55,024 nt of DNA, from assembly GCA_001414485.1 (NCBI GenBank), contig LLEY01000281.1, positions 1 through 55,024 on the forward strand, given 5' to 3'. The DNA comes from Calycina herbarum. Lineage: Eukaryota; Ascomycota; Leotiomycetes; Helotiales; Pezizellaceae. Positions 23,835-35,559 of this stretch are shown piece by piece (the first letter of the stretch is position 1; each line of letters begins with the position of its first letter). The notes under the pieces are model-generated. The model ran no database searches, was not told the DNA's origin, and saw only the letters and a program-made list of their open reading frames with translations. The translations under genes and the position numbers were made by a program.

Positions 23835-25694
23835 ACGTGGTTCACCACCGAGTCGGCTATATCACCGGGTCGGCTACTTTTCCTTAGCATTGAACTTCAA
23901 ATACTAATAAATCAACTATAATAGATTAAATTAACTATAACTTAGAAGAATCTGAAGAAGTAAAGATATCTATATCTAATTAATAAGTTTGTATATTATA
24001 ACTAGCTTTTCTATAAGTTCTATAATATCGCCTAGATAGTTGCCTCTTCTTCTAATTACCTCTCTCTATACATAAGTCGCGTCGTACCTGCTTATCTACA
24101 TCCTTCTAGGCTAAAATATCCTATGTATCCTCTACTGTAAGTGTACCCCCTTAACGGACACGAGTCTTTTTAGCTCTACAGCGTTTACTTAGGGCTTTAT
24201 TAGCCGCTCGAAGAGTGCGTACCTTAGTAGATAAAAGGGTTATCTTATAAGCTATTCGCTCTATACCCTTTGCTAATATAGTAACTGTCTTAAAGAGTAG
24301 AGTTAGCGAGCTCCCTTAGTATTAAGTAATACGATTTTAAATAAGAGTTGATTATAAAAGAGCTTCGGCTAGGTTAGAAGGGGTCTAGGAGATCTAAGGG
24401 TTAGAATCTATAATAGAGGGTCTAGTAGGAGTTAGAGTCTATAACTTTATATCAAGCTTTGAAAGCACTGCTTATAGGTTGAAAGATACTAGGCTAGCTC
24501 TACAGAATCTAGCTTAAGCGTTTTAGGCTGTTATAGATTCCCTATATACTACTACAAAGGCTAGAAAGAACTCTACCTTAGTAATATAGTTAATATAAGC
24601 TTTAATAAAAGTCTTAATCTACTAACTATATACTCGTTTTAATATACTAAAGCACCTAATATTAAGTAGCTAGGTTAGATAAGATAAATAAGAGAGTAGT
24701 CTAAGAGTAATAATATTATATATCTTATAGTACTCTTAGAACTTAGCCGATTCATAACTTTTATATCTATCTAATACTAGTATTCGATATAGGCCCTTTA
24801 TACGAGTAGTAGTATATTTATCAAAGTATTATAGCTATTCTAGACCTGTCTTATTATTCGTCTATCTATTACTTATTAGTTTAATAACCTAATTTTATAG
24901 TAGGCCGCCCTTAGTATACTAACTAGTAAGGTGGTTTTTTACTTTAACTACTAAAAATAGTAGTATACTTAAACCCTCTCTATTAACATATATAATTACT
25001 ATAGCCTATTCTCGATTACTAGGTTAAACAGCTTTGCCTCTACCACGTCGATCTACGCGTATAACAACTATAGTAGAGCAAATTATACCTATTATAAAAC
25101 CAGTCTTATCAAAGTTCTAAAAATCGTAGTCTTAAATACTATATTTTACTCGTATATTCTCTACTAGCCAGAACCATGCTTTAATAAGCTCGGGATCTTT
25201 ACACAAGGCTCTTTAAAAGTCGTAAACGCGATTAAAACGCGTCTTTAACTCTAGACGTCGTTGTATAAAGTATTAAGCCTAGTTCTTTCCGACGCGTTAT
25301 TCTCTACGCGACTCTAGTATATAATTTACTATATCTTCAACACTAGCAAGGCAGGGCGCAAATCCTCTCGAATCTAGATCGAGTATATATTAAATAATCG
25401 TCTCCTTCTTAGTATTAGTCAACTTATAACAATTAGCTCTAGATTCAAAGCAGTAGGTTTAGCTAGCTATTCTATCGGCAAGGGTAGTATATAGTACTTT
25501 ATAGATCTTTGCTATAGAGCGTTAGCTTAGTTTTTTAGATAATCGAATAGCTTCTATAGCTAGAATGATTCACGCTTCTTAGGTTTAAATTTCTATTATA
25601 AATAGTTGAGAAAACACGTGTTAAAGATTTAGAATAGTAAAGTAAGGAAAAGTAGCCGACCCGGTAGTATAGCCGACCCGGTGGTGAACTACGT
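23835..25694 (-). mobile_element. Inner Fot1/pogo-type DNA transposon (1,860 bp) inside the gypsy RT
   Basis: Terminal inverted repeats of about 52 bp match with few differences: left ACGTGGTTCACCACCGAGTC and onward, right end complementary, both with a doubled ACCGGGTCGGCTA motif. TA flanks both sides (23833-23834, 25695-25696), the Tc1/mariner-type target duplication. The minus strand carries a decayed DDE transposase: EAxIILAIEAIRLSKKLS near 25560, NREQAIVITYVNREG near 25000, LVLDRYKSYESAKF near 24750, then NKALSKRRRAKK near 24190 and a lost CCHC knuckle near 24030. The motifs are typical of Fot1/pogo (family knowledge). Its ends are much less RIP-mutated than those of the outer copy. Confidence 0.9.
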
Positions 25695-28611
25695 TACTCT
25701 TAGAAGATCTCTTAAAATATTATTATTTTATCTCTAATATATAACTAGTATATTATAAAGTCTAAATAGTATAACTATATATTTATAAAAGCTTAATAGT
25801 AAGGTAAATACTATCTTCTATTCGTCTCTAGTTTTTATTTATATAAGTCTATAAGTGTTTTATTAATCTAGTTTTATAAATCGTACTACTTTATCTAACT
25901 TATCCTATAAGTATTAGCTAGGTAGTAGTAGATAAGCGTTCTTAACTATAGCGTGATTTACTTCTCTATAATTAATATATACTCTTCTATCTAGGTTGTC
26001 TTTTTTCTTAATAATAAGTATATTTAAGGTAATTAGTAACTTAGATTTTCTAATATATCCTTTCTTAATACCTTCTCTTATATAACTTTCTATTCTTTAT
26101 AAGCTTTTCTAGTTATATAACCGAAGCTTTTACTTTAAAAGGTAATAACTCTCTTTTAATTTAATCTTATAATCCTATAAGTAATGTTCTAGTAAGGCTT
26201 ATAAGTCTTCTAGGTTTTTAAATAAAGTCTTAAATTCTTTATACTATATAGGTATTTTATTATCAGCTGTTTTACTAATCTATAGAAGACCTTAGGTAAG
26301 GTGTTCTAGCGTCTTAGAAGAGGTAGCGCTAACCTCGTTCTAGTCTTATAGTTATAATTACGATCCTATATAATTATATTAACTAAAGGTTATTATTCAA
26401 GCCTTTTAATTAATATCTAGGTTATGTTTCTAAATCTATAGTATACTAAGTATTACTTTCTTACTTTCTATCTTAATAATATTAAATTATATATCTAAGT
26501 AATATCTTTTAATATTAACTTTTATTAGAATAGTTTACTAATTAATAATCCTATTTTAATATATAACGTCTATTCTATTAACTACTCTTAGACAGTATAG
26601 TTTTATATTCTTAATTAGAACGTTTAGCTTTTTTAAAGCTATTAGAGAAAGGAAATTACTCGTTACTCTAGAGTCGATTATAACTCGAAGTTTCTTTCTC
26701 TTAATCTTCGTAGTTATAACTAACTAACTTTCTCTAGAGGTAGCGTTTAGCTCTCTGATTATTAGTTAGTAGAGTTCTCTCTATACTAACTCTGTTTCTT
26801 AGTCTATATTATATTCGTTTATCTTCTAAAAGATTATACTAAATAATTTTCTATTTCTTAATTCTTAAAATATTACTCCGACTTTTCTAACTAAAGCGAC
26901 TATAGTATACTAGCCTTCTATTTTTAGTATAGCTTCCTTATTATCAGATAGCGTATCTAAGAAACTAGGTTTTAGGGGTCTTATAAAGTTATTAGAACTC
27001 TGCTATTACTATAAGCTAGTTCCTTCTTAAAGATCTATAACTACCTAAATATCTCCTATCTTAGATAGACTAGATAGCTTACTAGATACTACTTATTCTA
27101 GTCTAGGTTCTTTAAATTCGATAGTTTCCTTTTCAGTAATAAGGCTTACTAATATTACTCTATTTTATTTATTCTAAACTATTTTATAAGTAGTTAAAAT
27201 AGTAAGATTAATTCCTTAAGTAGAATATAGGCTTTAGAAATCAGGTTTCTAGTTTTCTATATATACCTATCTATTCTCTCTCTTAAAGGTTCTAATAAAT
27301 ACCTATGTCTTACCTTATTTAAGCTTATATATTCTTAGAGTTACTTCTAATAAATTAGATTCTAATTCTAATAACTCTAATAAACTAGTTAATAGTAGTA
27401 ACTTGTATTCTACTTAAAGAGGTAATTTATAATCTATTTCTAACTATATATTATAATATTCTTTAAAAAGTAGATTTCTAATATTATTAGTATCTTATAT
27501 CTTACTAACTTATAGCTTAATTCCTTCGTTTAGCTATAGGTATATAACGCCTGCTAATATATCTAAGGTATCTGTTTTAATCTATATACTATATCCTCTA
27601 GCCTTGAGTTCTTTATTTATAAGTTTAATTTTTTCTAATAAAGCTACTTTCTTTTAAACAGTAGCGTTAGCTTATTTCCCTTTAGAGTCTTTCTTCTTAC
27701 TATACGTATTTACTTTATAGCTAGAGAGGCTATAGTTATAATATAAGTTCTACTTATAACAACGATCTCGCTCTTTCTAGGAAAGCTCTCTCTTTTATAG
27801 GTTTCTACTCTAAGTTCCTTTTCTTAGAACCTAACGCTTCTAAGTAGTGTTAATTTCTATAGGATCTCTATAGTCCTTTTTCCTACTCTTTTCTTAATAT
27901 CGATATCTATAACTACTCTTCTTCTCTAGACTTTACTTATAATTCCGATTATCGATTTTAATTATATTATTAGTTAACTTGTCGAGTATGTCTAATAAGT
28001 TATCTCTAGCTAATTTATCCTTAACACTGTTCTTTAATCCTCTATAGTACTGTTTATATAAGGCTTCGTCGTTCTAGCTAAGACGTGTAAAGTATTACTA
28101 GAATATTAACGTGTATTTAGTAGTTAAACTCTTTTATCAGAGGCTATATAAAGCTTAGACTGCTTTTTTCTTTAAATCTATATCTATAAACACCTAGTTA
28201 ATTCCTTTCTTAAATCTAGTAATAGTTAAAAATAATTCTTAAGTGCTTTTACTTATAAGGTTTAATACTTTTCTATTTATTATTTTATTCTTCTAAAAAT
28301 CCTCTAAATATAGCTCTATCTAGTTATATACTACTCTCTTAAGACAGGTAGTAAGCTATATAACTTAATTAGTTTTATAAGTAAACTATACTAAGTAAAA
28401 GTTTAAGTATATTAAAGCTTTTATAATAAACTTAGTAAGTTTCTCTAAGAAGCTGTTAAACGTTCTTAGTACTAGTAATTTCACTTCCTTCTAGAGAGTA
28501 GTAACTAGTACTACCGGTATTATTAGCACTAGAGAAGGTATAGAGATTAAACCCGAAGATAGTATAGTTTTTAATATTATATTAGTAGTACTTCTAAGTA
28601 GATACTTAAAG

Positions 28612-29058
28612 TATAATAAAACTTAAATAAACTAAATAAAGATAACTAAGTCTTAAAAGTTAGTATATAGATAAGAAGTATAAATACAATAGATTATTTA
28701 CTTAGAAGTAAACTCGTTACTTATATTAAAGATATTAAACGAGATAATAAGATTAATAACTAAAGTTAAGTACGAAGCTTCTATCTAATAACAGACGTAC
28801 TAGTTATATATAAAACCCTTTATACTACCTAGATCCCTATATAAGCCTAGATCCTTAGATTCTTCTAGATCTCTTAAGAGATCTAAGAGGATCTATTACG
28901 TAACTACTAACGGTTATCTAATAGTGAGATCCTAGAATATCTAAATACCTTTATATTACTAATTCTCTTCTATATTACCTTCTATTTCCTAGATATCGTG
29001 TCTTATTCTATTAGAGCGTCGTCTAGACTACTTACTACGTATAACGTGATTCGTAATA
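28612..29058 (-). repeat. LTR of the gypsy element (5' LTR in element orientation)
   Basis: It is 447 bp, starting TATAATAAAACT and ending TTCGTAATA, directly followed by the CTAAA target duplication. It is slightly less mutated than the left copy at its right end, where it keeps several CG dinucleotides. Confidence 0.88.
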
Positions 29059-29432
29059 CTAAAGTATCTAATATTAAGTAGCTAGGTAAGATAGAATAAA
29101 TAAAGAGGTAATCTAAGAGTAATAATATTATATATCTTATAGTACTCTTAGAACTTAGCTAATTCGTAACTCTTATACTTATCTAATATAAGTATTCGAT
29201 ACAGACCTCTTATATAAGTAGTAGTATATTTATTAAAGTATTTCAGCTATTCTAGACCTGTCTTATTATTCGTCTATCTATTACTTATTAGTTTAATAAC
29301 CTAATTAGTTAAGAGACTATTATCTATATACTAATTTAAAAGATAGTTCTTACTCTAAACTACTAGAAATAGAGAGATACTCTAGCCTTTACTATTAATA
29401 TAAGTAATCGCTATAGTCTATTCCCGATTCTC

Positions 29433-29674
29433 TATTAGAGCTTATAGTAAGTGCTAATAAATTAAACTATAGAAGCTGTCTATATATAAGAAGATTCGAT
29501 TATCCTTTCTAAGCTAGAGTTCTTACTAACTTATATACTTAGTTAGCTTATTCTAGAGAGTTCTACTAAGAGTACTCTCGAAGGTTCTATTACGTCTATA
29601 CGTTGCTAAGCGAGGTCACGTGAATGCGTCGCTAGAGTACTCCGAGACTTATTCCACAGGTATAACTCTTAATA
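29433..29674. mobile_element. MITE-like 242-bp insertion in the outer pogo element
   Basis: Comparing outer and inner pogo copies, the inner reads CGATTACTAGGTTAAAC where the outer has this block between CGATTCTC and TTCCCTAGCTAAAC. The ends are inverted-repeat-like (TATTAGAGCTTATA against TATTAAGAGTTATA reversed), and flanks TTCTC and TTCCC could be a 5-bp duplication with a C/T change. The right third keeps CG-rich unmutated sequence (GCGAGGTCACGTGAATGCG). It has no coding capacity. Confidence 0.6.
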
Positions 29675-30439
29675 TTCCCTAGCTAAACTATCTTATCTCT
29701 ACTACGTCGATCTATATAGATAACAACTATTATAAAGTAAATTATATCTATTATAAAGCTAGTTTCGTCGAAGTTATAGAAGTCGTAGTTTAATATCTTA
29801 TATTTTACTCTTATATTTTCAACTAGTTAGAACTATAAGCTAATTAGCTTAGAATCTTTATATAAGACTCTTTAGAAATTATAAACGCGATTAAAACGCG
29901 TCTTAAGAGCTAGTTATTATTATACGAATTAATATATCTAGAGCTTACTAACGTGTTTCCTCTCTCTTAATTCTAGGATAAAATCTACTATATATTCTAT
30001 ACTAGCTAGCTAGGGTATAAACTCTTTAGAATCTAGGTTAAGTATATTCTAAATAATTACTTCCTCTTCTATCTTAGATAACTTAATATAGTTAGGTTAG
30101 ATTTCGTTTTAAGAAGTTTAGCTAGCTATTCTATCTAAGAGTATAGATCTAGATACTCTATAAAGCTTTACTATAGCTAAAGAGTTAATCTTCTTAGATA
30201 AACGAATAGCTTTAAGAGCTAGGATTATTCGAGCTTCTTTAGTATAAACTTCTATTTATAGTAGTTAAGAAAACGTGTATTAAACTTAATAGAGTAGAAT
30301 ATAGAGGAAAATTACTAACTTAGTAATATTACTAACTCGGTAATAAACTACGTTACTACTATAAAAGAGGTATATAGAAGTACGTTTAATAGAATAATAT
30401 ATCCGAATACTAGGCTCTAATATAAAGAAAAAGACTAAA

Positions 30440-31320
30440 TTAGTCTTTTTCTTAAGAGAGAGTAAGAGTATCTATATATAAGAGAGCTAGATAATAATAA
30501 AAGTCTATACTAATTTAGTTCTAATAATTCTAAAACTAAACCTATACTATAATCTTATTCTATAACTATTTATACTATACTATACTCGGTACGTATTCTT
30601 AGCTATTCTAATAGCTTAGTAATTCTATTAATAGCTAGCTATTACACTTACGTCGTACTATAGTAATAAGCTTAAAAAGCTTATATAGAAGTCTAGTAGA
30701 TTAGTCTCTATATTAAAGCGGGTTTTCTATATAATGTTTAAGACAGTATAGAACCTTATATTTATAGAATAAAATATTATATATACTTTTAAGAAGGCTA
30801 GGATCTAGCTAGTATAAGGTGAAAAGATAATAGTATAAGTAACAAAGCCTACTTTACTAATCTACGAGACTACTAAAGACGTTATAATACCTTTTACTAC
30901 GAAAGCGATATAATATATCTACCTAAACTACGAATAATCACTATCTAAGCTTAAAGTAAGTAAGGTCTTCTCTTTAATACGAACTCTATCTAGTAAAGTC
31001 TCTATTCTAGAGTACGAGAACTAAGAGCTACGGATAGCTATTATACTTAAGAACTAGAAGAGAAAGAAGAGTAAGAAACTTAATCTTTATAGTAATATTA
31101 GTAAGAGAGTAGAGGTATACTTCTCTAGGAGGGTTATACGTGCTCGAGAATATTAGAATAAGATAGATAAGAAGAAAGAGGCTAAAGATATAGTAAAGAA
31201 GAAGAGAAGAGTAGAAAGAAAAGCTAATACTCTTATAAAATAACGAAAGAAAGCAGAATTAGCTAATAAGAGAGTAGAAACTCAGTTATAAAAGAAGCTA
31301 GTATAATAGTATATATCTAA
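30440..31320 (+). mobile_element. C-terminal relic of another DDE (Tc5/pogo-like) transposase
   Basis: A stop-riddled plus-strand frame ends in a highly charged tail (RAREY, DKKKEAKDIVKKKRRVER, KKAELANKRVE). Before the tail are segments like FKKAxIxLV and KPTLLIYETTKD. This arrangement is typical of the C-terminus of fungal Tigger/pogo-like transposases (family knowledge). Ends could not be identified, and the boundaries are approximate. Confidence 0.6.
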
Positions 31321-32045
31321 AGAGTACTCGGTCTACCGACCTTTATATAAAACGTAACTTTATATAACTTCGTATAAAACGTAACTTTATATGATTCTAG
31401 GAACTACCTCGGTAATCATCTTAGAGAATACGTAGATCTATAACGAAAGATATAACGAGAGCTATAGTAAGACTTCAGCTTCTTATAGCTTATACGTACT
31501 ATAACGAAAGCTATAACGAAGAACTATAAACGAGACTTCTACTTAGAAGCCTCGACGTAAGAGGTTCTACGTATAAAACCTCTTTCCTTATACGTAGAAT
31601 AGACTTCCCTCCTTAGTTAATTGTTCTTAGAATAAAGACAACCTTATCTATTAACCTCTTTATATTCGGCTTATAACAGCTAGCTACTATAACTACTAAA
31701 GTTCTAAAATAGAAGAAGAGTATATAAGCTCTATCTACAGCAGCTACTCTACATATATCTCAAGTTAAGAAAAGAGCTAAAAAGGGTCTAAAAGAGCTTA
31801 AAAAGCCAAGTTATATACTTATTCTCAAGGTTCCACGTCTAGCTTACGTAGTTAGCCTTCTAGTATAGGAAACCAGGTCTAGGCAGCAGATTAGGTTACT
31901 ACTTCGTGCCCGTATATAGGGTTTTATACTTATTATCTAATTAAATACCTTTTATTAACCTACATACTAAATTATATATAAATCTAATGTATGGTTGTTG
32001 TTTTATTTAACTTTTCACGTGGTGGGATAAAATATATAAGAGCGG
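31321..32045. other. AT-rich repeat margin without a gene
   Basis: This stretch contains two direct copies of ATAAAACGTAACTTTATAT (31356 and 31379 areas) and clustered CTATAACGAAAG motifs at 31440-31520. It probably consists of repeat debris. GC rises after about 32030, where a TATATAAGAG sequence lies. Confidence 0.45.
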
Positions 32046-32049
32046 GCTT

Positions 32050-32943
32050 TTGCCAGAGACGTGCACTGACTAGGGATATCGGTTACCGGTATCATCGAGA
32101 GTTCGGAGGATGAGAATATCTGTCTCCATTCTATTCCCAATTCATATGAGCCTGCACAGTTTCAGGCAGAAAGTTGCACTCTTGAGGCTGAATAAACGAC
32201 ATTGGTGAGATGCGGTTGCTAACCCATCGTGCTCAAGATAACAGCGTGGTCAGCGTAGGAGGAAGGTGGCTGCAGTGAAGCGTTCTTGCAAGCCGACAGC
32301 AACTCAGGGTTTTCTCACCTCTGTTTGCACTATCAGCTGGTCCAGAAATGACCCAGATTCTTGGTCAAGCGCTTCATTACCTATATTCGAGAGTTTATTA
32401 CCTTCAATAAAACGACGCCTCCAACCCAAGAAAATCGACTCAAAATGATTCTTGAAGTATCGATGGGAATAGCCTACGCACATCATGCATTGCGATATCA
32501 GTTGTCGCAATTTATTCTTGTTTCCGGATTGGTTTGTAAAAGTGGGCGATTTCGGAAATGCTATGATCGACGGCAAACCTTCAGGGAATGTGGTCGAGGA
32601 AATGCGGTACGAGCTACCTTTGCGGGGACGGGCCTTTAGAAAGCGCCCGTATATCAAACGGGAGCTCTTTGCTTTGGGATCTGCTATTTACGAGATAATG
32701 GCCTGGGAAATGCCATTTCCAGACCTGGGAACGGACGATATTGAACAAAGGTTCAGGGCGGAGGAATTCCCCGATATCACGGATCTTCTGGCTGGAGTTG
32801 GACATATAATATACGATTGTTGGAAGGAAAAGTTCGATTCGGCAAGTGATGTGGAATTGGCTGTGAAGAAGCTGTGCGGAATCACAGAGACAGCAAGCCA
32901 GATCAGGACAGCCATTCCAATTCATACCCTTCCTTATTCTTGA
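32050..32943 (+). pseudogene. Broken protein-kinase-like gene
   Basis: The frame 32485-32943 (152 codons) holds the C-lobe of a protein kinase-like domain. It has a catalytic loop HCDISCRN (HxD with downstream Asn), the metal-binding DFG in KVGDFGNA, and a helix-F-like segment ELFALGSAIYEIMAW. The helix before the catalytic loop, RLKMILEVSMGIAYAHH, is in a different frame ending about 32485. A small deletion or frameshift has therefore removed the few residues that normally join the two parts. No glycine-rich loop or VAIK-type lysine is readable in frame upstream. Remnants such as ENICLHSIPNSYEP near 32110 may belong to the N-terminal region. The fragment lies in a GC-normal pocket between two RIP-mutated islands. 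A truncated pseudokinase expressed from the internal ATG is possible but less likely. Confidence 0.6.
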
Positions 32944-33744
32944 TGCTGAACCGTGGAGTCCTTCGACCTACGATTCGACCTGCGATTCGACTTGTATTTC
33001 CCTTGATTTATTCTCCCCAATGAAGGCGCTTCCTTTCGCCAGTCGCAGCATACTCACTGAACTTGCGCCTAAGATGAAATGTAAGGGGTCAGATTGGTCT
33101 TGATTCAAGTGCAAGCACACCTCAGTGCCTCTACTCGATGAGAACTAGCTGTGTACTAGCACATTCTCTAGTTCTTCCACTTACCAAGCGCAAATGCTAA
33201 TGATCGTCTTTGCAGATTCCGAACCTTTAAACCATCATTCTACCCGCCCGCCCATCATTACTCGAATATTTTGGATTATTGTTGGAGGTGCTGCTGGTTC
33301 TGATTGCAATGAGAACAAAGAACATCAGTCTCTCCAACACAATGGTTCATTAAGTGAAGCCGGTTCGAGCACATCCACCGATGATAACAATGAAGATAAT
33401 CTATGCGACCACCAAAACGGTACACAGGGAGGAAGAGTGACGAAGAGTACGGGGTCAGCTTCTGAGTTGTGAATGTCATTGAGAAAAGTGAAGGCGACGA
33501 CACGAACAAGAGGGTTGAAGGACAAGGTTGAACACTTGGCCGGTGAGGTTATCGTTAGGCTAGTATTTTATATTCAGGAGTTGAGAACAACTAAGACCTC
33601 TCGACTCACTCCAACTCCGTGTTTCTACTCCGGAAACAGACCACAAGCTCTTGTGTGTCTGCCTAATGAATTCTGTGCACTCGATTGAATGGCCCATCTA
33701 CTTAGAAGTATGATGGCAACACTACCAATCCAGCTACCGGTCAC
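32944..33744. other. GC-normal gene-free interval
   Basis: A direct CGACCTACGATTCGACCTGCGATTCGAC duplication sits at about 32960-32990. Frames at 33194-33472 and its antisense are short, with no recognisable domain. Nothing more can be supported. Confidence 0.4.
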
Positions 33745-34735
33745 CTACCACCGATAGCACTGCCCCTCGTTAGAGCTTCGTCCCCCCGACCCATATTTCA
33801 ATTGTGCAGCGTACGTCCAAGTTCGTCCACCTGATGCCGCTACCGCTCGATATCCCGTCCCTGCTTGATATAGCAGCAAGTGCACTATTCTGACTCCGAA
33901 GGCGAGGGAGTATGGGTTGGCGAGAGAGATATTCCTAAGGGATACCGGAATATGTTCTCCCTGAGATCCAACCAGGTGCTGGTACACTTGTCCTCATGCT
34001 ACGAAAGTATGCACATATGAGTCAAAGGACCTCGACTACCCTGCCTTCCGAGCGGTTCGCATCCATTGTTGTCGTACACTGCGCAAAAGTCTCCTCCCCC
34101 AAAAGCGTCACAGCTGCCGGCTTCATGTACGCGATGTGCTGAGGCATTCGTGCAAGCTTCGTCCAAGGGATGTCTTCTATTGTCGCTCGCGCCCACCCAC
34201 TGACGCCTTATACGACGACGTCTGTTGAACCCATCCTGCTCTGATATGGGGGCACCACGTTCCAACCGCAGATGTATTACCTCTCGCTGGCCATTTGGCA
34301 CAGCTCGCAATAGCTGCCTCGAATAAAATACATATCCTCGAGAATGCTGGGTCCCAGGCTCTGCAGCAGAGAATGCTGTCAAATGATGTCGTGATATTGT
34401 TGCGATAGGCTCGGCGCAATCGACGAAAACGCAAGAGTTGACTAAAGCCTTGCCTCGTGGTTAGCTACTTGTCCCGCAGAGATTATGGCCGCGGACAGGG
34501 CATGTACATACATGGTCAGACGCACTAAAACATTCGACTTGTGATGGTGCTGTCGAGGCAGCTTGCTTCACTCCCTTCTGGCTCCAGAACTTCGCGACGG
34601 AAGTAGTAGGCGCATAGTATGTTGTGCGAATCCTGGACACCCTTAATTTGTTGACGGCTCTCGGAAGATTTGATTTGGCGCAAGATATGTATGTGCCTCC
34701 GCCTCCGCCTCTCGCAATTTCCAGCGCTGCCAACA
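33745..34735 (-). pseudogene. Coding-like minus-strand debris, possibly a decayed Cys-rich protein gene
   Basis: Several adjacent minus-strand frames carry cysteine-bearing, protein-like segments: VECFSASDHVCTCPVRGH near 34510, and ACTNASAHRVHEAGSCDAF then GGGDFCAVYDNNGC near 34060-34160. They lie in different frames without convincing splice sites that join them. No start with a signal peptide was found. It may be a degraded small secreted protein gene, or chance. I do not recognise a family. Confidence 0.2.
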
Positions 34736-35450
34736 TTGATCGAAGTCTTGATATAACGGAGGACGAGGATTGACGTCGCGAGAGTCGGAGTAGCCTTCGT
34801 TGTAGTCATGACGGATGTTGCTTTTGCGGGCAATTGTACGACGGGTTCGAGAGCCAGGACGCTCTCTCCGTCTGTTCTGACCGTGATGGCGAGTAGTATT
34901 GGAACTGTTCATGATGGCCATATTGATGATGGGAGTTTCTTCCCTTCACTCACTTGAAGTTTAGAGTGGCGACTTGAACGGATCAATCATAAGCCTCTCT
35001 CTGCGACAGTTATTAAGTCGCATGTCACATGGCATCGAGCCCTATACTGAGTAGCAGCTGTTGCGCCCTATCTTCCATCATACATCAGCATTTCAACCCA
35101 CGATTTATTTCATCAGATTCACTTCTCCCGTTGCCGGACGCCTTTATCCTACCTCATTCCAACCGTCGCACTCAGTATATTCTACCAAAGTCGCAGAGAG
35201 TGCCTCCTGACTTACGAAGACTCGAACTTCACCTTCGGCATTTGCGCAAATAGGCAACCTCACCCTGCCTCTCCCAGCCTTTCGCAGACTCAAACTTCTC
35301 GTCTTCATTTGCGGCCATTTTCGGTCACCTTTGAATTGGTTTTCTGCGAGGTCGCGTTAGGCCGACGAGGACCCGACAAGCGAGCGAAGGCACGTGCGGT
35401 GTGCGCGGGCTAAGCGACCGGTTGAGAGTACGTAAAACAGCGACAAAACC
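34736..35450. other. Gene-free interval
   Basis: Short overlapping frames only. The GC-rich segment 35340-35440, just before the AT-rich copia relic, could be remains of its LTR, but I cannot show a partner. Confidence 0.35.
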
Positions 35451-35559
35451 AACTGAATTAGAGGGCCTAAACCCCCGTACTCAGACTTATTATATAATAA
35501 TATTATATTTAACTTTAGAACTAACTTCGTAAGTAAGAAATTCAACAAATACGTAAGAG

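Larger units (their letters stand above)
20439..29058 (-). mobile_element. Ty3/gypsy LTR retrotransposon, RIP-inactivated, inserted in the outer pogo element
   Basis: The element is flanked by a CTAAA duplication at 20434-20438 and 29059-29063 and bounded by equal 447-bp LTRs. Decayed gag-pol reads on the minus strand in gypsy order. A gag zinc knuckle lies near 27740, where CYKxN..HYS..CYK is visible with lost Cys and His. The protease active site reads IDSRVTSNFLSL near 26660, with the Gly of DSG changed. The reverse transcriptase box reads YLDNILIF near 23815-23835, with the second Asp changed to Asn. RNase H (IIEIDAS, near 23375) and integrase (DRDKLFTLKF, near 22345-22745) follow. The order protease, RT, RNase H, integrase is diagnostic of gypsy (family knowledge). 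Every frame is full of TAA/TAG, so it is dead. Removing 23835-25694 restores the RT frame around the YLDN box. Confidence 0.9.
19637..30353 (-). mobile_element. Outer Fot1/pogo-type DNA transposon, RIP-mutated and interrupted
   Basis: The left inverted repeat (from 19637, ACGTGGTTTATCACCGAGTC) matches the right end (GGTAATAAACTACGT, to 30353) in opposite orientation. Both match the ends of the inner element at 23835-25694. The transposase reads on the minus strand: a helix-turn-helix side near 30240, DDE-type segments in 29080-30100 (for example SNRQTNNKTGLE), and the basic ANKALSKRRRAKK segment plus a decayed CCHC knuckle at 19740-20070. All are broken by stops. Similar segments are typical of fungal Fot1/pogo elements (family knowledge). 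The body is split by the gypsy element at 20439-29058 and by a 242-bp insertion at 29433-29674. The right flank carries TA at 30354-30355, while the left flank lacks a clean TA. Confidence 0.85.
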
